A DNA stretch of 10,770 nucleotides. Source: Weeksellaceae bacterium. Its GTDB lineage: Bacteria > Bacteroidota > Bacteroidia > Flavobacteriales > Weeksellaceae. Within the stretch, counting starts at the first letter, position 1; the number at the start of each line of letters is the position of its first letter. The notes under the pieces are model-generated. The model had not been told where the DNA came from. It worked only from the letters and a program-made list of their open reading frames with translations, and ran no database searches. The stretch covers positions 1 to 10,770 of the forward strand of contig JAKOOI010000212.1 in assembly GCA_022701475.1 (NCBI GenBank). Direction: 5' to 3'. Position numbers and translations under genes: made by a program. Below, piece by piece: positions 1 through 5,687 of the stretch.

Positions 1-11
1 ATGTGACTTAT

Positions 12-38
12 CAGCCGGAAACTTTGATTTTCCGGCTG
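12..38. terminator. hairpin terminator between convergent genes
   Basis: A 10-bp perfect stem (arms 12-21 and 29-38, core AGCCGGAAA / TTTCCGGCT) encloses a 7-base loop. On the plus strand it is followed by GTTTTA, so the U-tract suits a plus-strand gene that ends just left of the window. On the minus strand it lies 11 bases after the serine deaminase stop but is followed by GATAAGT, a poor U-tract. It may act in both directions, more weakly for the deaminase. Confidence 0.65.
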
Positions 39-49
39 GTTTTACAGAA

Positions 50-1468
50 TTAACATTCGGGAACATTGACTGCAATGGCCAGCCCGCCTTCGGAAGTTTC
101 CTTGAACCGGTCGTTCATGGACTGGGCGGTTTCCCACATGGTCTGGATCACCTCATCCAGGGTGACCTTTGCTTTTGCAGGATCACTTTCAAGGGCAATA
201 TGGGCAGCGGTAATCGCTTTGATGGCCCCCATCGTATTCCTTTCGATACAGGGAATCTGCACCAGACCTTTGATCGGGTCGCAGGTAAGTCCCAAATGAT
301 GTTCCATGGCGATTTCCGCGGCCATCAGCACCTGGCCTACGCTGCCGCCGAGGATTTCCGTAAGCCCTGCCGCCGCCATAGCCGAGGAAACCCCCACTTC
401 TGCCTGACAGCCGCCCATAGCCGCTGAAATGGTTGCATTTTTCTTGAATAACGTCCCGATTTCCCCGGCCACCAGTATGAAACGGGCAATGTCATCATCA
501 CTGGTAGAAGGCGTAAAGGCCTGCGCATACATCAGTACTGCCGGAATGACGCCGCTGGCGCCGTTGGTAGGCGCGGTGATGATTCGCCCGAAACTGGCAT
601 TCTCCTCATTTACGGCAAGCGCAAAGCAGGAAACCCATTTGTTGATATTGGTAAAGTTGCCGTCTGTTTCTACGATCAGGCGGAACCATTCATCGATATT
701 CCGGTAGATCTTTTCCCCGAGCAGCTTCCTGTTGATTCCCGCTGCTCTTCTGGAGACATTCAGGCCGCCCGGAAGTACGCCTTCCTTATTAACACCTTTA
801 TAAATGCATTCTTTGATCTGCTGCCAGATGTAAAGCGCTTCCTGACGGGTTTCTTCCTGAGGCCGCCAGCTTTCCTCATTCATAAGGATCAGATCCGAAA
901 TCTTATCCAGACGGAGCTTATCGCAGTACCGGACAATATCTGAAGATTTATGGCAAGGATAAAGGGTACGGATGCAGTGTTTATCAATCGATTTTTTCTC
1001 CTGGCTCATGATGAATCCGCCGCCCACGGAATAGAAATCCTGTACCAGCTCAGTGCCGTCCTCAAAAACAGCCCTGAAGATCATTCCGTTCGGATGATAT
1101 TCCAGCGACCGGCTCATGTTGAGAACAAGGTGATGCCCGTAGATAAACGGAATTTCTTTTTCACCGCCCAGGTTAAGCATCTGCGTATTTTTAATATGCC
1201 CGATCTTTTCGTCGATCTTTGAAGTATTGATGGTTTTGAAATCTTCACCATTTAACCCCAGCATGCCGGCAATATCCGTTCCGTGCCCGATTCCTGTTTT
1301 GGCAAGCGAACCGAAAAATTCCACAAATACTTCCCTGACTTCCTGAACGGATCTTTCCCTTCTGATGATCCTGATAAATGCGGCGGCAGCATTCCAGGGG
1401 CCCATCGTATGTGAACTGGAAGGTCCGATCCCCACCTTGATAATCTCAAAAACCGATATTGATTCCAT
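50..1468 (-). CDS. sdaA: L-serine ammonia-lyase, single-chain iron-sulfur type
   Basis: This cytoplasmic enzyme deaminates L-serine to pyruvate and ammonia using a [4Fe-4S] cluster as Lewis acid. The 472 residues match the usual single-chain length (about 455-470), with the beta domain first and the catalytic alpha domain after it. Visible marks are the N-terminal GPSSSHTMGP (15-24), the alpha-domain TAPTNGASGVIPA (298-310), and KETSEGGLA (456-464). Likely cluster ligands are Cys354, Cys396 (TCDPIKG) and Cys407 (IPCIERN). The protein ends in Cys472, the position used as the fourth ligand in the Legionella enzyme. The start ATG is preceded by GAGGAA at 8 bases and a -7 box further up, which fixes the start. 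It stands alone: the next minus-strand gene upstream, amt, is 626 bases away across repeats. The family call is very secure; substrate specificity is inferred from the family. Confidence 0.96.
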   Translation of the reverse strand: MESISVFEIIKVGIGPSSSHTMGPWNAAAAFIRIIRRERSVQEVREVFVEFFGSLAKTGIGHGTDIAGMLGLNGEDFKTINTSKIDEKIGHIKNTQMLNLGGEKEIPFIYGHHLVLNMSRSLEYHPNGMIFRAVFEDGTELVQDFYSVGGGFIMSQEKKSIDKHCIRTLYPCHKSSDIVRYCDKLRLDKISDLILMNEESWRPQEETRQEALYIWQQIKECIYKGVNKEGVLPGGLNVSRRAAGINRKLLGEKIYRNIDEWFRLIVETDGNFTNINKWVSCFALAVNEENASFGRIITAPTNGASGVIPAVLMYAQAFTPSTSDDDIARFILVAGEIGTLFKKNATISAAMGGCQAEVGVSSAMAAAGLTEILGGSVGQVLMAAEIAMEHHLGLTCDPIKGLVQIPCIERNTMGAIKAITAAHIALESDPAKAKVTLDEVIQTMWETAQSMNDRFKETSEGGLAIAVNVPEC

Positions 1469-1476
1469 ATAGAAAA

Positions 1477-1482
1477 TTCCTC
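1477..1482 (-). promoter_or_regulatory. Shine-Dalgarno site of the serine deaminase gene
   Basis: On the minus strand GAGGAA lies 8 bases before the ATG at 1468. Good Shine-Dalgarno matches are uncommon in Bacteroidota, and most other genes in this window show none, so this one may translate in a more conventional way. It supports the chosen start. Confidence 0.5.
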
Positions 1483-1498
1483 ATTTTTTTCCTTACCG

Positions 1499-1506
1499 CA
1501 AAGATA
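1499..1506 (-). promoter_or_regulatory. flavobacterial -7 box for serine deaminase
   Basis: On the minus strand TATCTTTG is an exact match to TAnnTTTG, the flavobacterial -7 element. No TTG occurs at the expected -33 distance; only a T-rich TTTCC stands there (about 1524-1528). Transcription would start near 1496, giving a leader of about 28 bases that includes the GAGGAA site. Confidence 0.5.
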
Positions 1507-1533
1507 CACGATAAATTGAAACGGGAAACAGGG

Positions 1534-1554
1534 AAATGGTCAATGGTAAATGGT
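1534..1554. repeat. three heptamer units (minus-strand ACCATTN)
   Basis: Three contiguous 7-base units, AAATGGT, CAATGGT and AAATGGT, read as ACCATTT/ACCATTG on the other strand. They belong to the same heptamer family as the 13-unit array at 10560-10650 and the paired ATTGACC units inside the neighbouring mosaic repeats. They lie upstream of the serine deaminase promoter and contain no gene. Confidence 0.7.
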
Positions 1555-1570
1555 AAAATCTCAATCTTGC

Positions 1571-2070
1571 TTTGCAAGTGAATTTTTCAGTCCGGTTGGA
1601 TGATGGGCAAAAGCCCGGAAGCATGCGCCAGCGGTGAATTACAGGCTGATGTTAAAAATTCACCATTGACAAGCGCAGCGGATTGACCCTTGATAATAAA
1701 TAAATGATGAATTTTGCTTCACCAATGAATTTCAGTATGGCTGGATAGTGCGTGCACACAAGTTCGGAAGTCTGCACCGGCAAGAACTAATCAGGTGACA
1801 GGCACGGGAAGATGTTGCGTGGGCACCAGCTTGGAAGCTGGTGCCAGCGGTAAAAATTGACCATTGACAATAAGTGAACAGTGAATTTTGCTTTGCGGGT
1901 CAGTTTTGTTCACCGTTGAATTCAGGCTGGTATGAGTATGGGTATAAATTCGGAAACATGAGCCAACGGTGAATTTCAGTCCGAGTTTAAATTGACCATT
2001 GACCAGCGCGGTGGATTGCCCGTTCACCAAAGACCGACGGTGAATTTTGCATCGCAGTCAAATTCCGGCT
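1571..2070. repeat. mosaic of degenerate ~150-base intergenic repeats
   Basis: This gene-free stretch between the serine deaminase and amt is built from imperfect copies of one unit. Copies start near 1571, 1707 and 1881, with a fragment from 2038. Each begins with GTGAATTTTGC or a variant. A core reading CGGAAGCATGCGCCAGCGG or a variant follows at 1614-1640, 1763-1780, 1831-1850 and 1949-1975. Then comes AAATTGACCATTGAC or a variant at 1655-1670, 1853-1868 and 1989-2003, and a tail AGCGCAGCGGATTGACCC or a variant at 1672-1689 and 2005-2021. The first and third copies align almost without gaps over about 100 bases. The second carries an extra duplicated core. The only open frame is a low-complexity string of VNGQ-like repeats that reflects the DNA repeat, so I call no gene here. 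No transposase or clear mobile-element ends are present. Confidence 0.75.
1822..1845. repeat. perfect inverted repeat within the mosaic
   Basis: Arms GGCACCAGCTT and AAGCTGGTGCC (11 bases each) flank a 2-base GG centre. The hairpin occupies the place where the first mosaic copy carries a shorter GGGC-AAAA-GCCC inverted repeat (1605-1616), so hairpin potential is kept although the sequence differs. There is no U-tract, so it does not look like a terminator. Confidence 0.75.
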
Positions 2071-2094
2071 TTGTTATAAACTTCAGTCATCATC

Positions 2095-3438
2095 TCAATA
2101 CAGGCTTTCTTCGTGCTGTGAAAGATCAAGGCCTCTGCTTTCAGACTCTTCGGAAACCCGCAATGTGATCAGGCGGTCGGTGATTTTATACAGGAAAAGA
2201 GATCCGAAAAAGGCAAATGCAGACACCAGCAGCAAAGCCATCATGTGGTGGGCAAAAACTTCAATTCCGCCGTGCAGGAGGCTCGCGTTTTCACCATGGG
2301 CAAAAATGGCCGTAAGGATCATTCCCATAATGCCTCCGACGCCGTGGCAGGCAAAAACATCCAGGGTATCATCCACTTTTTTAAGGGCTTTCCAGTTGAC
2401 CATCAGGTTGGAAACAATGGAAGCGATAAAGCCGATGAAAATACTCTCAGGAATGGAAACGAATCCGCAACCCGGCGTAATGGCCACCAGGCCAACTACA
2501 GCTCCAATGCAGGCACCCATAGCGGAAACACTCCGGCAGTTGATCCGGTCGAAGAAAATCCAGGTCAGCATGGCAGAAGCGGAAGCAATGGTGGTAGTTC
2601 CGAAAGCAGTAGCCGCCGTAGCATTGGCACTGAGAGCCGAACCTGCATTGAACCCGAACCAGCCGAACCAAAGCATTCCTGTTCCCAGCAGGACAAACGG
2701 GATATTGGAAGGCTCATGATGAGGCCGTTTCCGGTTGCCGATAACCATGGCTCCGGCCAGCGCAGCAAAACCTGCGCTCATGTGCACTACGGTTCCGCCC
2801 GCGAAATCCTTTACTCCGAAATATTTATTAAGCAATCCGTCCGGGTACCAGACCATGTGGCAAAGCGGTGTATAGATGAACAGGCTGAACAGGATCATGA
2901 ACAGAAGGTAAGAGATAAAACGTACCCGTTCGGCAAACGAACCGGTAATGAGTGCCGGGGTAATAACGGCAAACTTCATCTGGAATAAGGCAAAGAGGAT
3001 GAACGGGATGGTAGAGGCCATTGCTTTGTGCGGCAATACCCCTACGCCGCTGAAAAACGGATAGCTGAAAGGGTTCCCGATGATTCCGTAATGTTCTCCA
3101 TCAATGGTAAACCCGATCGAATCCCCGAAGGAAAGGGAAAAACCGACCACCACCCATACGATTGAAATCACACCCAATGCGATAAAGCTCTGCAGCATAG
3201 TGGAAATCACATTCTTTTTTCCCACCATTCCGCCATAGAAAAAAGAAAGTCCGGGCGTCATAAGAAGGACTAGCCCTGCTGCTGCGAGAATCCAGGCTAC
3301 ATCAGCGCCGACAATCTTATCTTCGGTCAGGAATTCCCCGGTATCAGGAAGATCAGTAGCCGGGCTCCAGAACAGCCCGCCGACAGCGACCAGGCAGATG
3401 ATTGAAAAAGAAACGATCCATTTTAAGCCTACTTTCAT
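2095..3438 (-). CDS. amt: ammonium transporter, Amt family
   Basis: This is an inner-membrane ammonium channel of the Amt/Rh family with 447 residues, probably 11 membrane helices after an N-terminal hydrophobic segment (8-25) that may be a cleaved signal as in E. coli AmtB. Visible family marks are DVAWILAAAGLVLLMTPGLS (46-65) with FFYGGM following, the Phe-gate region FAVITPAL (156-163), GWFGFNAGSA (259-268), and a C-terminal tail with RGLDLSQHEE (435-444) like the AmtB cytoplasmic tail that contacts the PII protein GlnK. Asp211 and His219 (DFAGGTVVH) correspond to AmtB Asp160 and His168. His365 (FACHGVGG) is the second pore histidine. No glnK-like gene is next to it in this window. A well-formed promoter stands just upstream. 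No clear terminator follows the TGA stop; the mosaic repeats begin within about 25 bases. Confidence 0.96.
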   Translation of the reverse strand: MKVGLKWIVSFSIICLVAVGGLFWSPATDLPDTGEFLTEDKIVGADVAWILAAAGLVLLMTPGLSFFYGGMVGKKNVISTMLQSFIALGVISIVWVVVGFSLSFGDSIGFTIDGEHYGIIGNPFSYPFFSGVGVLPHKAMASTIPFILFALFQMKFAVITPALITGSFAERVRFISYLLFMILFSLFIYTPLCHMVWYPDGLLNKYFGVKDFAGGTVVHMSAGFAALAGAMVIGNRKRPHHEPSNIPFVLLGTGMLWFGWFGFNAGSALSANATAATAFGTTTIASASAMLTWIFFDRINCRSVSAMGACIGAVVGLVAITPGCGFVSIPESIFIGFIASIVSNLMVNWKALKKVDDTLDVFACHGVGGIMGMILTAIFAHGENASLLHGGIEVFAHHMMALLLVSAFAFFGSLFLYKITDRLITLRVSEESESRGLDLSQHEESLY

Positions 3439-3459
3439 GAAATTTGTATTTTATCCCTG

Positions 3460-3491
3460 CAAAACTACATAATAATTTTATAAAAACACAA
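3460..3491 (-). promoter_or_regulatory. flavobacterial promoter for amt
   Basis: On the minus strand the -7 box TAGTTTTG (3460-3467) matches TAnnTTTG exactly. A TTG (3489-3491) lies 21 bases upstream, within the 17-23 spacing known for flavobacterial -33 elements. The predicted start near 3457 gives a leader of about 19 bases to the ATG at 3438. A run of seven G on the minus strand (3505-3511) lies 13 bases upstream of the -33 element. Confidence 0.6.
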
Positions 3492-3545
3492 AATAAAACA
3501 GACACCCCCCCGTTAAATTTATATTAATAACAAATAAAATATGAT

Positions 3546-4187
3546 TTATTTCAATACCGCCCTTAATATCTGAGACACTTCTTTTGATTTTGTAGCCGGA
3601 AACAGGTGAGTACCCCCTTTAATAATATAATCCGGACGACAGTTTTTAATAGGGAATACGATATCCCGGTCGCCCATGATCTGTATAACTTCCGGACTTT
3701 CCTCAAATTTCCAGTCGGAGATCTTTTCAACGGACCACTTCAGGTAGTATGGATCGCGGACCTGAAAATACTGCAGAACTTTAGGGTTCTTAGGATCAAA
3801 AAACTTCCTGATCACCGAATAGATACTGGTGGTTCTTTCATTGAAAAAAGTGACCGGAAGCAATCTCGGGATCCGGGTCAGCTGGCCGGTCCTGATCAGC
3901 CGGGATTTTTCCTTATCAGATCTGATGCTTCCCAGGATCACCACCTTTTCAGCAGGCTTCAGCTTGTTGATTTCCTGAACCATAATACCGCCGAAAGAAT
4001 AGCCGACCAGATAAAAGGGTTCCGAATCATTTATTTTTTCAGCCATCCGCATAACGTAATGAGGAAAGGTTTCATTTTTTTCCGGAATAAGCCAGTCGAT
4101 GAAAACAACTTCATGCTGTTCCGGAAATCGGATTTTTTCCAGCACTTTAAAATCTGCGCCCAGGCCGCTTACTACATAAATTTTCAT
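3546..4187 (-). CDS. alpha/beta hydrolase, unknown substrate
   Basis: This is a small cytoplasmic serine hydrolase of the alpha/beta fold with 213 residues. The nucleophile elbow GYSFGG puts the serine at residue 64. MGDRDIVFP supplies an acidic partner (Asp173 or Asp175), and GGTHLF supplies His194 near the C-terminus, so the triad is complete and in order. SGLGADFKVLEKI (7-19) is the usual N-terminal loop region forming the oxyanion site. There is no signal peptide. The substrate cannot be told from sequence; esterase, thioesterase or lactonase activities are all possible. I chose the ATG at 4187. The frame stays open to 4271, but that extension would translate through the terminator hairpin at 4201-4232 and into the neighbouring yceI gene, and the fold begins at MKIYVVSGLG. 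Confidence 0.88.
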   Translation of the reverse strand: MKIYVVSGLGADFKVLEKIRFPEQHEVVFIDWLIPEKNETFPHYVMRMAEKINDSEPFYLVGYSFGGIMVQEINKLKPAEKVVILGSIRSDKEKSRLIRTGQLTRIPRLLPVTFFNERTTSIYSVIRKFFDPKNPKVLQYFQVRDPYYLKWSVEKISDWKFEESPEVIQIMGDRDIVFPIKNCRPDYIIKGGTHLFPATKSKEVSQILRAVLK

Positions 4188-4200
4188 ACGGCTAAAATAA

Positions 4201-4232
4201 AAAAAAGCGGCTTCTTCGGAAGCCGCTTTTTT
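4201..4232. terminator. bidirectional-looking terminator after yceI
   Basis: A perfect 14-bp stem (4201-4214 and 4219-4232, AAAAAAGCGGCTTC with its complement) is closed by the stable tetraloop TTCG, which reads CGAA on the minus strand. A and T runs at the outer ends provide a U-tract on both strands. It starts 4 bases after the stop of the yceI gene at 4237 and ends 13 bases before the hydrolase ATG, so it separates the two genes. Confidence 0.9.
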
Positions 4233-4236
4233 AAAA

Positions 4237-4866
4237 TTATTTCTTTTTCTTAACAGGCGTCCTGTTTTCATTGTCCAGCTTTTCGGTAGAAAGCTTAAAC
4301 TGGATATCCATTTCGTTTTTGATGAAGTAATCTTTCAGGGAAGACTGGTAGAATACTTTGAAGTCCCTTCTGTTCAGAGAGAATTTAGCTGATTCCACTA
4401 CAACCGTAAACTGGGTGATGTATACGTTAGCCGGAAAGGTAATTGTTTTTCTTACGCCTTTAATGGTAACGTCTCCATATACGGTAGAATTGAATTCGCT
4501 GTTTGCCAGGGGAATAATTTTCGTAAGGTGGAATTTTGCCAGCGGAAATTTCTTAACCTCAAAAAAGTTGGAACTTTTCAGGTCGTTGGTCAGCTTTACC
4601 TGATCTTCGTCAGAAACATCTCCGGCCATGATGGATTTCATATCGATCACAAATTCACCGTCTACCAGGACGGTTTTATCAAAAGTAAATTTACCGCTTT
4701 TCAGCTTTACCGTTCCGGAATGGGTAGTCGGAACCGTCTTCACTACCTTGTATCCCCACCATCTGATTTCGGATGAGGTTACCTTCACCACTTTATCTCC
4801 TTTCTTCTGAGCGAAAACAAAAGACATGCTGATGCACATCATAGCAAACAATAATAATCTTTTCAT
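4237..4866 (-). CDS. YceI family secreted protein (paralogue 1)
   Basis: This 209-residue protein has a signal peptide (MKRLLLFAMMCISMSFVFA, likely cleaved before Gln20) and one YceI domain, an extended lipocalin-like barrel that in characterised relatives binds a polyisoprenoid in the periplasm. Family signatures are IRWWGYKVVKT (34-44), THSGTVKLKSGKF (48-60), FVIDMKSI (72-79), LKSSNFFEVKKFP (96-108) and VTIKGVRKTITFPA (133-146). It ends in an unusual basic tail, NRTPVKKKK (201-209), absent from the paralogue at 4945-5511. The two are tandem copies sharing the same signature blocks. A -7 box sits just upstream and a strong terminator just downstream, so it is probably monocistronic with some read-through from its neighbour. 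The ligand here is unknown. Confidence 0.92.
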   Translation of the reverse strand: MKRLLLFAMMCISMSFVFAQKKGDKVVKVTSSEIRWWGYKVVKTVPTTHSGTVKLKSGKFTFDKTVLVDGEFVIDMKSIMAGDVSDEDQVKLTNDLKSSNFFEVKKFPLAKFHLTKIIPLANSEFNSTVYGDVTIKGVRKTITFPANVYITQFTVVVESAKFSLNRRDFKVFYQSSLKDYFIKNEMDIQFKLSTEKLDNENRTPVKKKK

Positions 4867-4887
4867 TCTTTTTTATTTACAATTCAA

Positions 4888-4895
4888 CAAAAATA
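4888..4895 (-). promoter_or_regulatory. -7 box for yceI paralogue 1
   Basis: On the minus strand TATTTTTG matches TAnnTTTG. No TTG is found at -33 distance, because that position falls inside the upstream terminator hairpin (4899-4923). The predicted leader is about 19 bases. In such AT-rich sequence a chance match is possible. Confidence 0.4.
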
Positions 4896-4898
4896 AAA

Positions 4899-4923
4899 AA
4901 AAGTGTAGAACTTCTACACTTTT
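4899..4923 (-). terminator. terminator after yceI paralogue 2
   Basis: An inverted repeat centred on 4911 has core arms GTGTAGAA (4903-4910) and TTCTACAC (4912-4919), extended by A/T runs to a 12-bp stem. On the minus strand it is followed by a run of eight T. It begins 21 bases after the stop at 4945. Confidence 0.85.
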
Positions 4924-4944
4924 AACAATCTTTTTTTGATTAAA

Positions 4945-5511
4945 TTATTTGGCTGTTACTTTTACCAGCATTTCGATATCATCTTTCACAAGGACATCCT
5001 GCATGGTAGACTTATAAGTCACATCAAACTTCTGTCTGTCGATTGTGAATTTCTTGGATTGCAGGGTTACCGCTCCATTGCCGTAAGTAATTTTTGCAGG
5101 GAAAGACACAGGGTTGGTTTTTCCTTTTACCGTCAGGTTTCCTGACACCAGAGAAGTATAGACATTATCATTGTTCTTCTTGATTCCGGTAATTTTAAAA
5201 GTGGCTGTAGGGAACTTTTCCACTTCGAAGAAATCGCCGTTCTTCAGGTGGCCGTTCAGTTTCTGCTGGTATTCGCCGGTAAGGTCAGTTGCATTGATGG
5301 AAGTCATATCCAGCACAAAAGTACCGCCTGTAAGCTGGTTTCCTTTCATCATCATCTCTCCGTTCTTCACCTTTATGGTTCCGGTATGGGAGCTGGCTTC
5401 GGATTTTGCAATTTTATATCCCCACCACTGAACGTCGGAGGCCATCACTTTTTTCAGCTGTCCGAATGCAAGTCCGCTGGCCAGTACTGATAACAAGAAT
5501 AATTTTTTCAT
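4945..5511 (-). CDS. YceI family secreted protein (paralogue 2)
   Basis: This 188-residue protein is close to the usual YceI length (about 190). It has a short signal peptide (MKKLFLLSVLASGLAFG, cleavage probably before Gln18) and a single YceI domain. Signatures are VQWWGYKIAKSE (27-38), SHTGTIKVKNGEM (41-53), FVLDMTSI (65-72), HLKNGDFFEVEKFPTATF (88-105) and LTVKGKTNPVSFPA (126-139). It acts outside the inner membrane, probably binding a hydrophobic isoprenoid-like ligand as E. coli YceI does; that role is inferred from the family. It is a tandem paralogue of the gene at 4237-4866 but has its own -7 box, its own terminator, and an FNR-type palindrome upstream that the other copy lacks. This suggests the two are expressed under different conditions. 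Confidence 0.93.
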   Translation of the reverse strand: MKKLFLLSVLASGLAFGQLKKVMASDVQWWGYKIAKSEASSHTGTIKVKNGEMMMKGNQLTGGTFVLDMTSINATDLTGEYQQKLNGHLKNGDFFEVEKFPTATFKITGIKKNNDNVYTSLVSGNLTVKGKTNPVSFPAKITYGNGAVTLQSKKFTIDRQKFDVTYKSTMQDVLVKDDIEMLVKVTAK

Positions 5512-5542
5512 TGGAATAAAGTTTATATATTATTTACGGATG

Positions 5543-5550
5543 CAAATGTA
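5543..5550 (-). promoter_or_regulatory. -7 box for yceI paralogue 2
   Basis: On the minus strand TACATTTG matches TAnnTTTG. There is no TTG at the -33 position. The FNR-like palindrome at 5574-5587 is centred about 41 bases upstream of the predicted start (near 5540), the place where an activator would compensate for a missing -33 element. The leader to the ATG at 5511 would be about 29 bases. Confidence 0.5.
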
Positions 5551-5573
5551 ATCAACTGCAGTGAAAGATAGCC

Positions 5574-5587
5574 TTGATGTACATCAA
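5574..5587. promoter_or_regulatory. Crp/Fnr-family operator, perfect FNR consensus
   Basis: TTGATGTACATCAA is a fully symmetric 14-base palindrome and matches the FNR box TTGATnnnnATCAA at all ten fixed positions. It lies between glk and yceI paralogue 2, 34 bases past the glucokinase terminator on the yceI side, and its spacing to the yceI -7 box fits class II activation. The regulator itself is not in the window, and which Crp/Fnr member would bind is unknown. Confidence 0.55.
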
Positions 5588-5621
5588 TAAATTCAATAAC
5601 TTTCATCACATACCTGGAACA

Positions 5622-5654
5622 AAGAAAAACTCCGGGAATTCCGGAGTTTTTCTT
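5622..5654 (-). terminator. glucokinase terminator
   Basis: A perfect 14-bp stem (5622-5635 and 5641-5654, core AAAAACTCCGG / CCGGAGTTTTT) with a 5-base loop lies 33 bases past the glk stop. Flanking A and T runs make it usable on both strands; glk is the gene it serves here. Confidence 0.9.
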
Positions 5655-5687
5655 ATTATGTATTTTTTAAGTGGTGACCGTATACTA

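Noticed and set aside
1791..2030. A 79-codon minus-strand frame with VNGQ-type repeats
   Set aside because: It is a translation of the intergenic DNA repeat, with low complexity, no start context and no conserved domain look.
2023..2044. TTCACC / GGTGAA hairpin as an amt terminator
   Set aside because: Only 6 bp with a 10-base loop and no U-tract on the minus strand; it is more simply part of the mosaic repeat.
2245..2988. A long plus-strand frame of 247 codons opposite amt
   Set aside because: Amt is unmistakable on the minus strand over the same bases. The opposite frame has a hydrophilic, composition-driven protein with no recognisable domain.
3606..4253. A 215-codon plus-strand frame opposite the hydrolase
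   Set aside because: The complete catalytic triad is on the minus strand, and the plus frame also reads through the terminator hairpin.
4188..4271. An extended N-terminus for the hydrolase from 4271
   Set aside because: It would translate the terminator stem and overlap the yceI end. The alpha/beta fold starts at the ATG at 4187.
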